From Flavobacteriaceae bacterium (GTDB taxonomy: Bacteria; Bacteroidota; Bacteroidia; Flavobacteriales; Flavobacteriaceae): a stretch of 64,000 nucleotides of DNA. The first letter of the stretch is position 1; the number at the start of each line of letters is the position of its first letter. Shown here piece by piece: positions 15,486-23,588 of this stretch. Position numbers and translations under genes: made by a program. The stretch spans positions 1 to 64,000 of the forward strand of contig JABGUL010000027.1 of assembly GCA_018646605.1 (NCBI GenBank), read 5' to 3'. The notes below the pieces were generated by a model, which saw only the letters and a program-made list of their open reading frames with translations, was not told the DNA's origin and did no database searches.

Positions 15486-16528
15486 TCTACGGATAGTCTC
15501 CAGTTAAAAGGGTCTTCGCATGTATTATACTGAATTCCCACTAATTTATCTTTTAGTTGGTGCGCTACGGGTGTTTGCTTAGAGAGACGGTAAGATTTTC
15601 CCTGATGCGAAAAACTATGAATAGGAAGAACGACAACTGCAGTTCCGGTTCCAAAAACTTCTTCTAAAATTCCTTTTTCATGCGCCTCTTTGAGTTCGCC
15701 TACCTTGATGGGACGTTCTTCAACCGGAAAACCATTTTGTTTGGCAATTTCAATAATACTTTTTCGAGTTATCCCGTCCAAAATTCTATCGTTTGTAGGA
15801 GAGGTAATAAGCGTTCCGTTTATTTTGAAGAAAATATTCATCGTGCCTGCTTCTTCAAGGTATTCATGATTACTGGCATCAGTCCAAATAATTTGTTGAA
15901 ATCCTTTTTTAAGTGCTTCGGAGGTGGGATAAAACTGGGCAGCATAGTTTCCTGCAGCCTTTGCAAATCCAACACCACCATTGGCAGCACGGCTATACTC
16001 TTCGGCGATTAATACATTAATATCACCTCCAGTATAATAAGCCTTTACAGGTGCGCAAATGATCATGAAAATATATTCCATTGATGCAGAAGCTTGAACA
16101 CTAGGTTGACTAGCAAAAACAAAAGGGCGAACATAAAGTGAATTACCTTCTCCAGATTTTACCCAATCCCGATCAAGTTTTAACAAGTTGTTTAAACCTT
16201 CAAAAAAATAAGTTTCTGGAAACTCAGGAATTTGAAGACGTTTGGCTGATCGGTTAATTCTATCAAAATTTTCTTTTGGACGAAATAACCATAACTTTCC
16301 AGCATCGTCTTTAAAAGCTTTCATTCCTTCAAATACCGCTTGACCATAATGAAATACACTAGCTGAAGGATCCAGTGTTAGGGGCTTGTATGGGCTAATT
16401 TCTGGGTCTTGCCAATTGCCATCGCGATAATGGCAGATAAACATATGATCTGTAAATGTCTTTCCAAAAACCAGGTTTTCAAAATCTACTGAATTGATTT
16501 TTGTATTTTGAACTCTTGTTATATTCAT
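15482..16528 (-). CDS. ilvE: Branched-chain amino acid aminotransferase
   Basis: A 348-residue PLP enzyme of fold type IV that transfers the amino group between glutamate and leucine, isoleucine or valine. It belongs to the longer group (subgroup II) with ASVFHYGQAVFEGMKAF, RPFVFASQP, the PLP lysine in GFAKAAGNYA, the EEAGTMNIFF segment and the DGITRKSIIEIA helix. The protein is complete. It makes the last step of leucine synthesis, whose operon lies at 27.8-33.6 kb, but ilvE is separate from that operon. The 163-base gap upstream, shared with mnmD, is very AT-rich and shows no clear promoter match. Confidence 0.96.
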   Translation of the reverse strand: MNITRVQNTKINSVDFENLVFGKTFTDHMFICHYRDGNWQDPEISPYKPLTLDPSASVFHYGQAVFEGMKAFKDDAGKLWLFRPKENFDRINRSAKRLQIPEFPETYFFEGLNNLLKLDRDWVKSGEGNSLYVRPFVFASQPSVQASASMEYIFMIICAPVKAYYTGGDINVLIAEEYSRAANGGVGFAKAAGNYAAQFYPTSEALKKGFQQIIWTDASNHEYLEEAGTMNIFFKINGTLITSPTNDRILDGITRKSIIEIAKQNGFPVEERPIKVGELKEAHEKGILEEVFGTGTAVVVLPIHSFSHQGKSYRLSKQTPVAHQLKDKLVGIQYNTCEDPFNWRLSVD

Positions 16529-16692
16529 TATCCCATACTAAGATTTAAGGTAAAATTAGTTTTTTTCTACATAAAAAAAAGAATAGCGATTAATAATTAT
16601 GTCTTTTTTTGAAACCTTTACTTTTTAATTAAAAAACTAGACAATCATTCTTTATTTTTAACTTTTTATAACTTAATTATTATTTATTAATA

Positions 16693-17373
16693 ATGAAACC
16701 TGTAAGGCATCAGATTATTACCGACGATGGTTCATCAACTCTACGGATTGAAGACCTCAAGGAAACCTATCATTCAAGGCACGGAGCTGTTGTTGAATCT
16801 AAATTCGTGTATATTAATAAAGGGTTTGAGTATTGGTTGGAAAAATCTCCAGCTAAGATTTGTCGGATTATGGAATTAGGGTATGGAACAGGCTTAATGG
16901 CATACCTCACTTTTTTAAGTTCACAGAATCAGAAAGTAGCTTCCGAGTATGTGAGTTTGGAAGCCTTCCCTTTGTCAGATACAGAAATGGAGGGTTTAAA
17001 TTATACTCAATTTTTTGATAAAGAGAAATCATTACTTTCTTTTAACGATTTTACTATTTTGCCATGGGAAAAACAACATTCTGTTTCCTCTTTTTTCTAT
17101 TTAACGAAAAAAGAAGTGAAATTTGAAAATTTTGTCACTTCTTCTAAATTTGATCTTATTTTTTATGACGCTTTTGGGGCTCATGCCCAACCGGAGTTAT
17201 GGTCTGAAGAATGTATGCTAAAATGTTATAATTTATTAAATGATGGGGGAGTATGGGTAAGTTATTGTGCAAAAGGAAGTGTTCGAAGAGGCTTGGAAAA
17301 AGCGGGTTTTGAAGTTACTAGACTTCCTGGCCCTCCTGGAAAGCGAGAAATGCTCAGAGCTATAAAGCTTTAA
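16693..17373 (+). CDS. mnmD: tRNA (5-methylaminomethyl-2-thiouridine-34) methyltransferase, stand-alone
   Basis: A 226-residue SAM-dependent methyltransferase. The glycine-rich SAM motif is IMELGYGTGLMAYL (about 57-70), and the acidic region FDLIFYDAFGAHAQPELW (about 155-172) is characteristic of the MnmC methyltransferase domain. In E. coli the activity is fused to an oxidase in MnmC; here the methyltransferase stands alone, as in MnmD. It would finish the mnm5s2U34 modification in tRNAs for Lys, Glu and Gln. The gene is followed by an epimerase-type gene whose promoter -7 box starts six bases after the mnmD stop. Confidence 0.88.
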   Translation: MKPVRHQIITDDGSSTLRIEDLKETYHSRHGAVVESKFVYINKGFEYWLEKSPAKICRIMELGYGTGLMAYLTFLSSQNQKVASEYVSLEAFPLSDTEMEGLNYTQFFDKEKSLLSFNDFTILPWEKQHSVSSFFYLTKKEVKFENFVTSSKFDLIFYDAFGAHAQPELWSEECMLKCYNLLNDGGVWVSYCAKGSVRRGLEKAGFEVTRLPGPPGKREMLRAIKL

Positions 17374-17378
17374 TTGTT

Positions 17379-17386
17379 TATTTTTG
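17379..17386 (+). promoter_or_regulatory. -7 box before the epimerase gene
   Basis: TATTTTTG fits TAnnTTTG and ends nine bases before the ATG at 17396. Transcription would start very near the start codon. It also argues against the in-frame TTG at 17384, which lies inside the box. Confidence 0.45.
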
Positions 17387-17395
17387 CAAAAAAAA

Positions 17396-18310
17396 ATGAA
17401 GCTACTCATAACAGGTGCAACGGGGCTTGTGGGAAAAGAATTAGTCCAAAGGACACTCAGTCAAGGTGTAGGCGTACATTTCTTAACAACACGGCAATCA
17501 AAGATAAATAGTATTGAGGGTGCAAAAGGATTTTATTGGAATCCTTCACTTCAGGAAATTGACATGGATTGTTTTAAAGGAGTAGATACTATTATACATT
17601 TAGCAGGTGCTACTATTTCGAAAAGATGGACTTCGGCTTATAAAAAAACAATAAAGCAAAGTAGAGTAGAAACAACTCAATTATTATTAAAAGGAGTACA
17701 AGACTTGTCAGGAGATAATACTGTTACGCAACTTGTGTCAGCTTCCGCTATTGGAATTTATCCTTCAGATTTTGATGTCACTGTCGATGAGGAAACCCAG
17801 GTTAGCCCACAAAGTTTTATGGAAGAGGTGGTTATTGAATGGGAAAAGCAATGTAATAAATTTAGTTCACTAGGTGTTAAAGTGAGCAAGTTACGTATTG
17901 GTCTTGTTTTGTCAGAGGATGGAGGTGTTGTTGGTACATTAAAAATACCCACTTTATTTGGTTTGGGTGCAGCTTTTGGAAATGGAAAACAGGGTCAGTC
18001 ATGGATTCATATTGATGATTTGGTTTCAATGTTTTTATATGTAATAGAGCAAAAATTAGAAGGTGTTTTTAATGCGGTTTCACCAAACCCCGTTTCACAA
18101 TCTCGATTTATTTCAGCGTTAGCAAAGGCAATCAATAGACCTCATGTTTTTCCTCCACTCCCTAAATTTTTAATTGACCTTTTAATGGGTGAGATGAGTA
18201 GTTTAGTTTTGGACAGTCATTGGGTAAGTTCAAAAAAAATATTAAAAAAAGGATTTACTTTTAAATATGAAACAATTAATGGTGCATTAGACAATATTTT
18301 TAGCAAATAG
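17396..18310 (+). CDS. TIGR01777-type NAD(P)-dependent epimerase (extended SDR)
   Basis: A 304-residue Rossmann-fold protein. The nucleotide motif is KLLITGATGLVGKELV at the very start. IHLAGATIS and the SASAIGIYPS segment match the SDR subgroup known as the TIGR01777 or YfcH family, in which the usual YxxxK is altered. The substrate is unknown; relatives have been linked to cell division and thylakoid proteins. I start it at ATG 17396 and not at the TTG 12 bases earlier, because the Rossmann motif begins directly and the TTG is in the promoter box. Confidence 0.85.
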   Translation: MKLLITGATGLVGKELVQRTLSQGVGVHFLTTRQSKINSIEGAKGFYWNPSLQEIDMDCFKGVDTIIHLAGATISKRWTSAYKKTIKQSRVETTQLLLKGVQDLSGDNTVTQLVSASAIGIYPSDFDVTVDEETQVSPQSFMEEVVIEWEKQCNKFSSLGVKVSKLRIGLVLSEDGGVVGTLKIPTLFGLGAAFGNGKQGQSWIHIDDLVSMFLYVIEQKLEGVFNAVSPNPVSQSRFISALAKAINRPHVFPPLPKFLIDLLMGEMSSLVLDSHWVSSKKILKKGFTFKYETINGALDNIFSK

Positions 18311-18316
18311 AAGTAG

Positions 18317-18354
18317 TGACAATTTGACATTTTTTGATTGTGGCAGTACTTTTG
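18317..18354 (+). promoter_or_regulatory. Promoter of grpE-dnaJ, with heat-shock-like layout
   Basis: TGACA at 18317-18321 and 18325-18329, then TGGCA at 18341-18345 and TTG at 18352-18354. The same layout occurs before dnaK (36947-36985). It also holds a standard Bacteroidota promoter: TTG 18324-18326, 20 bases, then TACTTTTG at 18347-18354. So it may be a housekeeping promoter with an added operator, or a distinct sigma-factor site. Confidence 0.6.
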
Positions 18355-18385
18355 TATTACATAGAAACTTCTAAAAAAGATTTAA

Positions 18386-18925
18386 ATGGCAAAAAAAGAG
18401 GTAAAGGTACCTGCAAATAAAACAACTTCAAAAAAGCAAGGATCTAAGGCTGCAAAGTCTGAAGATAAGCTCAGTTTGCAGTTGCTAGAGATAAAAGAAA
18501 CTTTGGAACAAGAGAAGGATAAGTTTTTACGTCTATTTGCAGAATTTGAAAATTTCAAAAAACGTACTGCAAGAGAGCGAATTGAATTATTTAAAACGGC
18601 AAATCAAGAAGTTGTTTCCGCAATGATTCCAGTGTTAGATGATTTTAATAGAGCAAACAAGCAGATTGAAAAGGATGAGAATGCAATGGACATTGAAGGT
18701 TTTAAATTGATTTTTAATAAATTTCAAGACATACTCAAAAGCAATGGGCTTGAAGCAACTAAAGTTGAGGCTGGAGATACTTTTGATGCGGAAATACACG
18801 AAGCAATTACTCAAATTCCAGCTCCTTCTGAAAAAGAGAAAGGCAAAATTATTGATATTGTAGAAACAGGTTATCAGTTAGGCGACCGAATTATTCGCTA
18901 TCCAAAAGTGGTCGTAGGCCAATAG
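18386..18925 (+). CDS. grpE: Nucleotide exchange factor GrpE
   Basis: A 179-residue cofactor that makes DnaK release ADP. It has a lysine-rich disordered start (about 1-30), a long helix for dimerisation (about 30-75 with FAEFENFKKRTARER), and the C-terminal beta domain with GFKLIFNKFQDILKSNGL and GYQLGDRIIRYPKVVV (about 160-178). It is followed after two bases by dnaJ and shares its promoter with it. dnaK is 18 kb away and carries a similar promoter. Confidence 0.96.
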   Translation: MAKKEVKVPANKTTSKKQGSKAAKSEDKLSLQLLEIKETLEQEKDKFLRLFAEFENFKKRTARERIELFKTANQEVVSAMIPVLDDFNRANKQIEKDENAMDIEGFKLIFNKFQDILKSNGLEATKVEAGDTFDAEIHEAITQIPAPSEKEKGKIIDIVETGYQLGDRIIRYPKVVVGQ

Positions 18926-18927
18926 AT

Positions 18928-20040
18928 ATGAAAGAAGATTATTACGAAACATTAGGAATATCTAAAGCTGCAACGGCAGCAGAAATAAAAAAGGCATATC
19001 GAAAGAAAGCGATAGAATTTCATCCAGATAAGAATCCAGGAGATTCAACTGCGGAAGCAAAATTTAAAAAAGCTGCTGAAGCCTATGAGATTTTAGGGAA
19101 TGAAGAAAAGCGTTCTCGTTATGATCAGTATGGTCATGCTGCTTTTGAAGGAGGCCAGGGCTTTGGCGGGGGTGGTATGAATATGGATGACATCTTCAGT
19201 CAGTTTGGTGATATCTTTGGGAGCGCATTCGGCGGAGGTTTTGGTGGAGGAGGTTTTTCTGGAGGACAAAGGCGTGCTAAGGGTTCCGACATGAGAATTC
19301 GTGTAAAGCTAACGCTAGAGGAAATTGCTGCAGGTGTTGAAAAGAAAATTAAAGTACCACGAAAAGTACAGGCACCAGGGGTTGAATATGGGACTTGTTC
19401 TACTTGTAAGGGTAGAGGGCAGGTAATGAAAATCACCAACACTATTTTGGGAAGAATGCAAACTTCTGCAGCCTGTAATGCTTGCGGTGGTAGTGGCCAA
19501 ACGTTACTTAACCGACCAGCAGGTACCGATGCTCAAGGAATGATTAAAAAAGAAGAAACGGTATCTATTAAAATACCTGCGGGAGTTGAGGAAGGAATGC
19601 AATTAAAGGTTTCTGGTAAAGGGAATGACGCTCCAGCAAATGGTATATCTGGCGATCTGTTAGTCTTGATAGAAGAGACTACTCACAAGACATTTGTTCG
19701 TGAAGGAAATCATTTACATTATGATTTGTACGTAAGTATCTCAGAAGCCACTTTGGGTATTTCAAAAGATTTAATTCTTTTGGAAGGTAAAGCACGTATT
19801 AAACTAGAATCTGGAATTCAATCAGGCAAAACATTAAGACTTAGAGGCAAAGGCCTACCGAGCATAAATGGATATGGAACGGGTGATTTGTTAGTTCATA
19901 TTAACGTATGGACTCCTAAGACGCTTAATAAAGAACAAAAAGTATTTTTTGAAAGTATGCTGGAAGATCCAAATTTTATTCCTAGTCCAGAAAAATCTGA
20001 CAAATCATTTTTTGAAAAAGTAAAGGATATGTTTGCTTAA
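18928..20040 (+). CDS. dnaJ: Co-chaperone DnaJ with a two-motif zinc region
   Basis: A 370-residue Hsp40 that hands substrates to DnaK. It has the J domain (1-70, with HPD in EFHPDKNPGD), a Gly/Phe-rich stretch (about 73-115), a zinc region, two C-terminal beta-sandwich domains, and a dimerisation tail. The zinc region holds only two CxxCxGxG motifs, CSTCKGRG (157-164) and CNACGGSG (183-190), not four, so one zinc can be bound at most. I recall the same reduction from other flavobacterial DnaJ proteins. Still type A in layout, it may have less substrate-holding capacity than the E. coli protein. Confidence 0.95.
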   Translation: MKEDYYETLGISKAATAAEIKKAYRKKAIEFHPDKNPGDSTAEAKFKKAAEAYEILGNEEKRSRYDQYGHAAFEGGQGFGGGGMNMDDIFSQFGDIFGSAFGGGFGGGGFSGGQRRAKGSDMRIRVKLTLEEIAAGVEKKIKVPRKVQAPGVEYGTCSTCKGRGQVMKITNTILGRMQTSAACNACGGSGQTLLNRPAGTDAQGMIKKEETVSIKIPAGVEEGMQLKVSGKGNDAPANGISGDLLVLIEETTHKTFVREGNHLHYDLYVSISEATLGISKDLILLEGKARIKLESGIQSGKTLRLRGKGLPSINGYGTGDLLVHINVWTPKTLNKEQKVFFESMLEDPNFIPSPEKSDKSFFEKVKDMFA

Positions 20041-20127
20041 AGTTTATGATTTTAAAAAAAATTAATATATTTGAAATATTACTAACTTCAAAGTTGGTAT
20101 TATTTTTCTTTTTCATAGCAATTTTTT

Positions 20128-20159
20128 CCCATCCTTTCACGAGGGTGGGTTTTGTTTTT
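20128..20159 (+). terminator. Terminator of grpE-dnaJ
   Basis: CCCATCCT and AGGGTGGG pair over 8 bp with one G-T wobble around TTCACG, followed by TTTTGTTTTTA. It starts 88 bases after the dnaJ stop and precedes the MscS gene. Confidence 0.8.
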
Positions 20160-20179
20160 ATATTATCTTACCCTAGATT

Positions 20180-21028
20180 ATGAATGCATTTAGAAACTTT
20201 ATTGAACTCCTTAATTATAAGCTTACTATAGGCAATAGTCTTTCCTTTACACCAAAGTCTATACTTATTGTTATTCTTGTCTTTGTATCTACTTTCTTTT
20301 TTTTAAAATTATTTAGAAAAATAATCTACAGAACACTTTCAAGTGAAGCTAAACTCAAGTTTAAAAGTATTTTCTCTTTTTTCAATTACTTTGTTTATAC
20401 TATAGTAATTCTTCTATCTTTTCAGAATGTTGGGGTGGATTTAACGGCTGTATTTGCTGCTTCTGCAGCCCTACTGGTTGGTGTTGGTCTTGCTTTACAA
20501 ACCTTCATACAAGATATTATTTCTGGAGTATTCATTATCGTTGATCAGTCTGTACATGTAAATGATATTATTGAAGTAGATGGACAAATAGGTAAGGTCG
20601 AGAATATTAAACTCAGAACCACGCGTGCAGTCACTCGAGAAAATAAGGTGCTTATCATTCCCAATCACAAATTCATGACCTCTATTTTGTTTAATTGGAC
20701 AGAAAATGGAGTCATCACAAAAGAGTTCGTTGAGATAGGGGTGAGCTATAACAGTGATGCAAAGCAGGTTACTTCCATACTTTTGGATATAGCAAATAAG
20801 CACAAATCTATTTTATCAAATCCTGAGCCTACAATTATTTTTAATGACTTTGGAGACAATGCCATTATATTTCAGTTATATTTTGCATTAAACAGCAGCT
20901 TCGCTTCCAATATTGTAAAAAGTGATTTACGTTATGAGATTTTTGAGGAATTTCACAAGCATAATATAGAAATTCCATTTCCACAGCGAACACTTACCTT
21001 TGTTAATCCTCCAAAAACGCTAAAATGA
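20180..21028 (+). CDS. Small-conductance mechanosensitive channel, MscS family
   Basis: A 282-residue inner-membrane protein. It has three predicted membrane helices (about 25-45, 65-83 and 88-112). The pore helix is glycine- and alanine-rich (FAASAALLVGVGLALQTF), followed by the signature DIISGVFIIVDQSVHVNDII and the beta domain with VDGQIGKVENIKLRTTR and LIIPNHKF. It opens under membrane tension to release solutes after osmotic down-shock. Its stop overlaps the start of the response regulator (ATGA), so the two are cotranslated. Confidence 0.93.
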   Translation: MNAFRNFIELLNYKLTIGNSLSFTPKSILIVILVFVSTFFFLKLFRKIIYRTLSSEAKLKFKSIFSFFNYFVYTIVILLSFQNVGVDLTAVFAASAALLVGVGLALQTFIQDIISGVFIIVDQSVHVNDIIEVDGQIGKVENIKLRTTRAVTRENKVLIIPNHKFMTSILFNWTENGVITKEFVEIGVSYNSDAKQVTSILLDIANKHKSILSNPEPTIIFNDFGDNAIIFQLYFALNSSFASNIVKSDLRYEIFEEFHKHNIEIPFPQRTLTFVNPPKTLK

Positions 21029-22188
21029 TTCAAATTTTATTGATTGAAGATGAAGAACCGATTAGACGTGTACTTTCTCGTATTTTATCAGAAGAAAATG
21101 ATTCGTATCAAGTAACAGAAGCTATTGAAGGAAAAGAAGGACTATCACACTTAAGTAAGAAACAATTCGATTTGGTTTTATGTGATATTAAAATGCCTAA
21201 AATGGATGGTATTGAAGTACTGCAAAAAGCAAATGAAAAGAATATTAACGTTCCCTTTATAATGCTGACAGGGCATGGGAATGTTGAAACTGCCGTTGAG
21301 GCGATGAAGCTAGGGGCATATGACTTTATATCTAAACCACCTGACTTAAATCGATTACTAACTTCTATACGTCACGCACTTGAAAATAAATCATTGCGTT
21401 CAGAAAATATAAAGCTAAAAAGTAAAGTTGCTCAAAAATATGTCATTATTGGTGAGAGTCCTCAAATTCAGGAGGTAAGAGAAATGATTTCTAAAGTGGC
21501 ATCAACAGATGCTCGTGTCCTCATAACCGGTGAGAATGGAACAGGAAAAGAACTTGTAGCACATCAATTGCATGAACAAAGTGATCGAAATGCTGAAAAT
21601 TTAATTGAGGTGAATTGCGCTGCAATTCCATCTGAACTAATTGAAAGTGAGCTTTTTGGGCATGTAAAAGGTGCTTTTACATCTGCTGTGAAAGACCGGT
21701 CTGGAAAATTTGAAGCGGCCCATAATGGTACTCTGTTTTTGGATGAGATAGCTGACATGAGTTTGGCTGCTCAAGCTAAAGTATTAAGAGCTTTACAAGA
21801 AAAAAAGGTTCAGCGCGTGGGCAATGAGAAAGATATTTCTGTAAATGTTCGTGTAATCGCTGCAACCAATAAGAATTTAAAGAAAGAAATTGAAGAAGGA
21901 AGATTTAGAGAAGATCTATACCATCGTCTAGCTGTTATTTTAATTCATGTTCCTGCTCTTAGTGAGCGATTATTAGATATTCCTTTATTGACAAATCATT
22001 TTACAGCACTATTAGTTAAAGAACAAGGTCTTGAGCCGAAGATTTTTTCAGATCAAGCATTAGAAAAATTACACGATTATCCGTGGACTGGAAATGTGCG
22101 AGAACTTCGAAATGTTATTGAAAGGCTTATGATTTTGGGTGATAATCCAATAAGCGCAAAAAATATTAATCAATTTGCACCTAAATAA
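21025..22188 (+). CDS. NtrC-type response regulator lacking the DNA-binding domain
   Basis: A 387-residue protein. The receiver domain (1-120) has phospho-acceptor Asp54 in LCDIKMPKMDG and Lys104 in SKPPD, the same numbers as in NtrC. The AAA+ domain has Walker A GENGTGKE (169-176), Walker B LFLDEI, and the arginine-finger region REDLYHRL. The sigma-54-contacting loop reads GAFTSA (216-221), not GAFTGA. The protein ends after NVRELRNVIERLMIL with about 20 more residues, so there is no Fis-type helix-turn-helix. Only seven bases separate the stop from the next gene, so nothing has been lost by a late frameshift. H. pylori FlgR and chlamydial CtcC are precedents for activators without DNA-binding domains. 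No sensor kinase is nearby. Confidence 0.9.
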   Translation: MIQILLIEDEEPIRRVLSRILSEENDSYQVTEAIEGKEGLSHLSKKQFDLVLCDIKMPKMDGIEVLQKANEKNINVPFIMLTGHGNVETAVEAMKLGAYDFISKPPDLNRLLTSIRHALENKSLRSENIKLKSKVAQKYVIIGESPQIQEVREMISKVASTDARVLITGENGTGKELVAHQLHEQSDRNAENLIEVNCAAIPSELIESELFGHVKGAFTSAVKDRSGKFEAAHNGTLFLDEIADMSLAAQAKVLRALQEKKVQRVGNEKDISVNVRVIAATNKNLKKEIEEGRFREDLYHRLAVILIHVPALSERLLDIPLLTNHFTALLVKEQGLEPKIFSDQALEKLHDYPWTGNVRELRNVIERLMILGDNPISAKNINQFAPK

Positions 22189-22195
22189 TCTTATT

Positions 22196-23575
22196 ATGAA
22201 AAATCTCCTGTTACTTTTCTTTTGCACAATGAGTTTTACTTTAATTCAAGCACAAGAAGATATTCATAAAGAAAAAATTGATGCAATTTATACTGAAGCA
22301 TTAACCAAAGGTAAAGCATATGAATGGCTAGATCATCTATCGAATAATATAGGAGGAAGACTTTCGGGTTCATTAAATGCTGAACGAGCTGTTCAGTGGG
22401 GAAAAGATGAATTGGATGAAGTTTCTCTAGATCGTGTATTTCTTCAAGATGTTATGGTCCCAAAGTGGGTAAGAGGTACTTTTGAATATGCTAGCATAAT
22501 TACTGGCCCTGGCCGAAGCATGAATGTTCCCGTTTGTTCTTTGGGAGGATCTGTTGCTACTCCTTCTGCTGGTTTACTTGCTAGGGTAGTTGAGGTAAAA
22601 AGTTTTGAGGAATTAGAAGCGCTAGGGGAAGCAAAGGTAAAAGGCAAATTTGTCTTTTATAATCGTGCTATGCCCTCAGATTTAATTAACACTTTTGAAG
22701 CGTATTCCAAATCTGTAAATCAACGTTCTCGTGGAGCTGCTGTTGCTGCTCGTTTGGGAGCCGTAGGTGTAATTGTTCGATCTATGAATTTAAGATTGGA
22801 TGATTATCCTCATACTGGAGCTATGTATTACGGTGATTTACCAAATAAATTAAGAATTCCTGCTGCTGCAATAAGTACTAATGGGGCTCAACTATTGAGT
22901 TCAATGCTTTCATTGAATGCTGATTTGGACTTTTACTTAAAACAAGACTGTAGAAATTTTCCTGATGTTCCCTCACATAATGTGGTAGGTGAAATTAAGG
23001 GGAGTGAATTTCCAGATGAGATAATTGTTGTTGGGGGGCATTTAGATTCCTGGGATTTAGGAGACGGCGCTCATGATGACGGTGCTGGAATTGTTCAATC
23101 AATGGAAGTTTTACGATTATTCAAGGCAATGAAATACATTCCTAAGAGAACCATTCGCGTGGTATTGTATATGAATGAAGAAAATGGTTTACGTGGTGGA
23201 AAAGCATACGCTAAATATGCTAAAAATAATAAAGAGAACCACATTTTTGCTTTGGAATCCGATGCGGGTGGTTTTAGTCCAAGAGGGTTTGTTTTTGAAG
23301 CTAGTCCCGAGCAATTTAACCAAGTATCCTCTTGGAAAACATATTTTGAACCCTATCTAGCAAATAATTTTAAATTGGGGGGTAGTGGTGCCGATATTGG
23401 TCCACTTCGAAATGGAAAAATAGTACTTTCAGGATTACGTCCTGACTCACAAAGGTATTTTGATCATCACCATGCTGCAAACGATACATTTGATGCTATT
23501 AATAAACGTGAATTGGAGTTGGGAGCTGCAGCAATGGCTAGTTTGGTTTATCTAGTAGACCAATATGGTTTTTAA
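22196..23575 (+). CDS. Secreted M28-family zinc aminopeptidase/carboxypeptidase (PGCP-like)
   Basis: A 459-residue exported peptidase with a signal peptide (about 1-20, ending LIQAQ). A protease-associated domain (about 100-230) precedes the M28 catalytic domain. The two-zinc ligands can be placed in GGHLDSWDLG, HDDGAG, MNEENGL (with the catalytic Glu), ESDAGG and HHHAANDTFD. The layout resembles plasma glutamate carboxypeptidase (carboxypeptidase Q), which acts on dipeptides. I start it at ATG 22196, because the signal peptide begins there (MKNLLLLFF); an upstream in-frame start would overlap the regulator gene and spoil the signal. Confidence 0.9.
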   Translation: MKNLLLLFFCTMSFTLIQAQEDIHKEKIDAIYTEALTKGKAYEWLDHLSNNIGGRLSGSLNAERAVQWGKDELDEVSLDRVFLQDVMVPKWVRGTFEYASIITGPGRSMNVPVCSLGGSVATPSAGLLARVVEVKSFEELEALGEAKVKGKFVFYNRAMPSDLINTFEAYSKSVNQRSRGAAVAARLGAVGVIVRSMNLRLDDYPHTGAMYYGDLPNKLRIPAAAISTNGAQLLSSMLSLNADLDFYLKQDCRNFPDVPSHNVVGEIKGSEFPDEIIVVGGHLDSWDLGDGAHDDGAGIVQSMEVLRLFKAMKYIPKRTIRVVLYMNEENGLRGGKAYAKYAKNNKENHIFALESDAGGFSPRGFVFEASPEQFNQVSSWKTYFEPYLANNFKLGGSGADIGPLRNGKIVLSGLRPDSQRYFDHHHAANDTFDAINKRELELGAAAMASLVYLVDQYGF

Positions 23576-23588
23576 TCCACTTTCTTGA

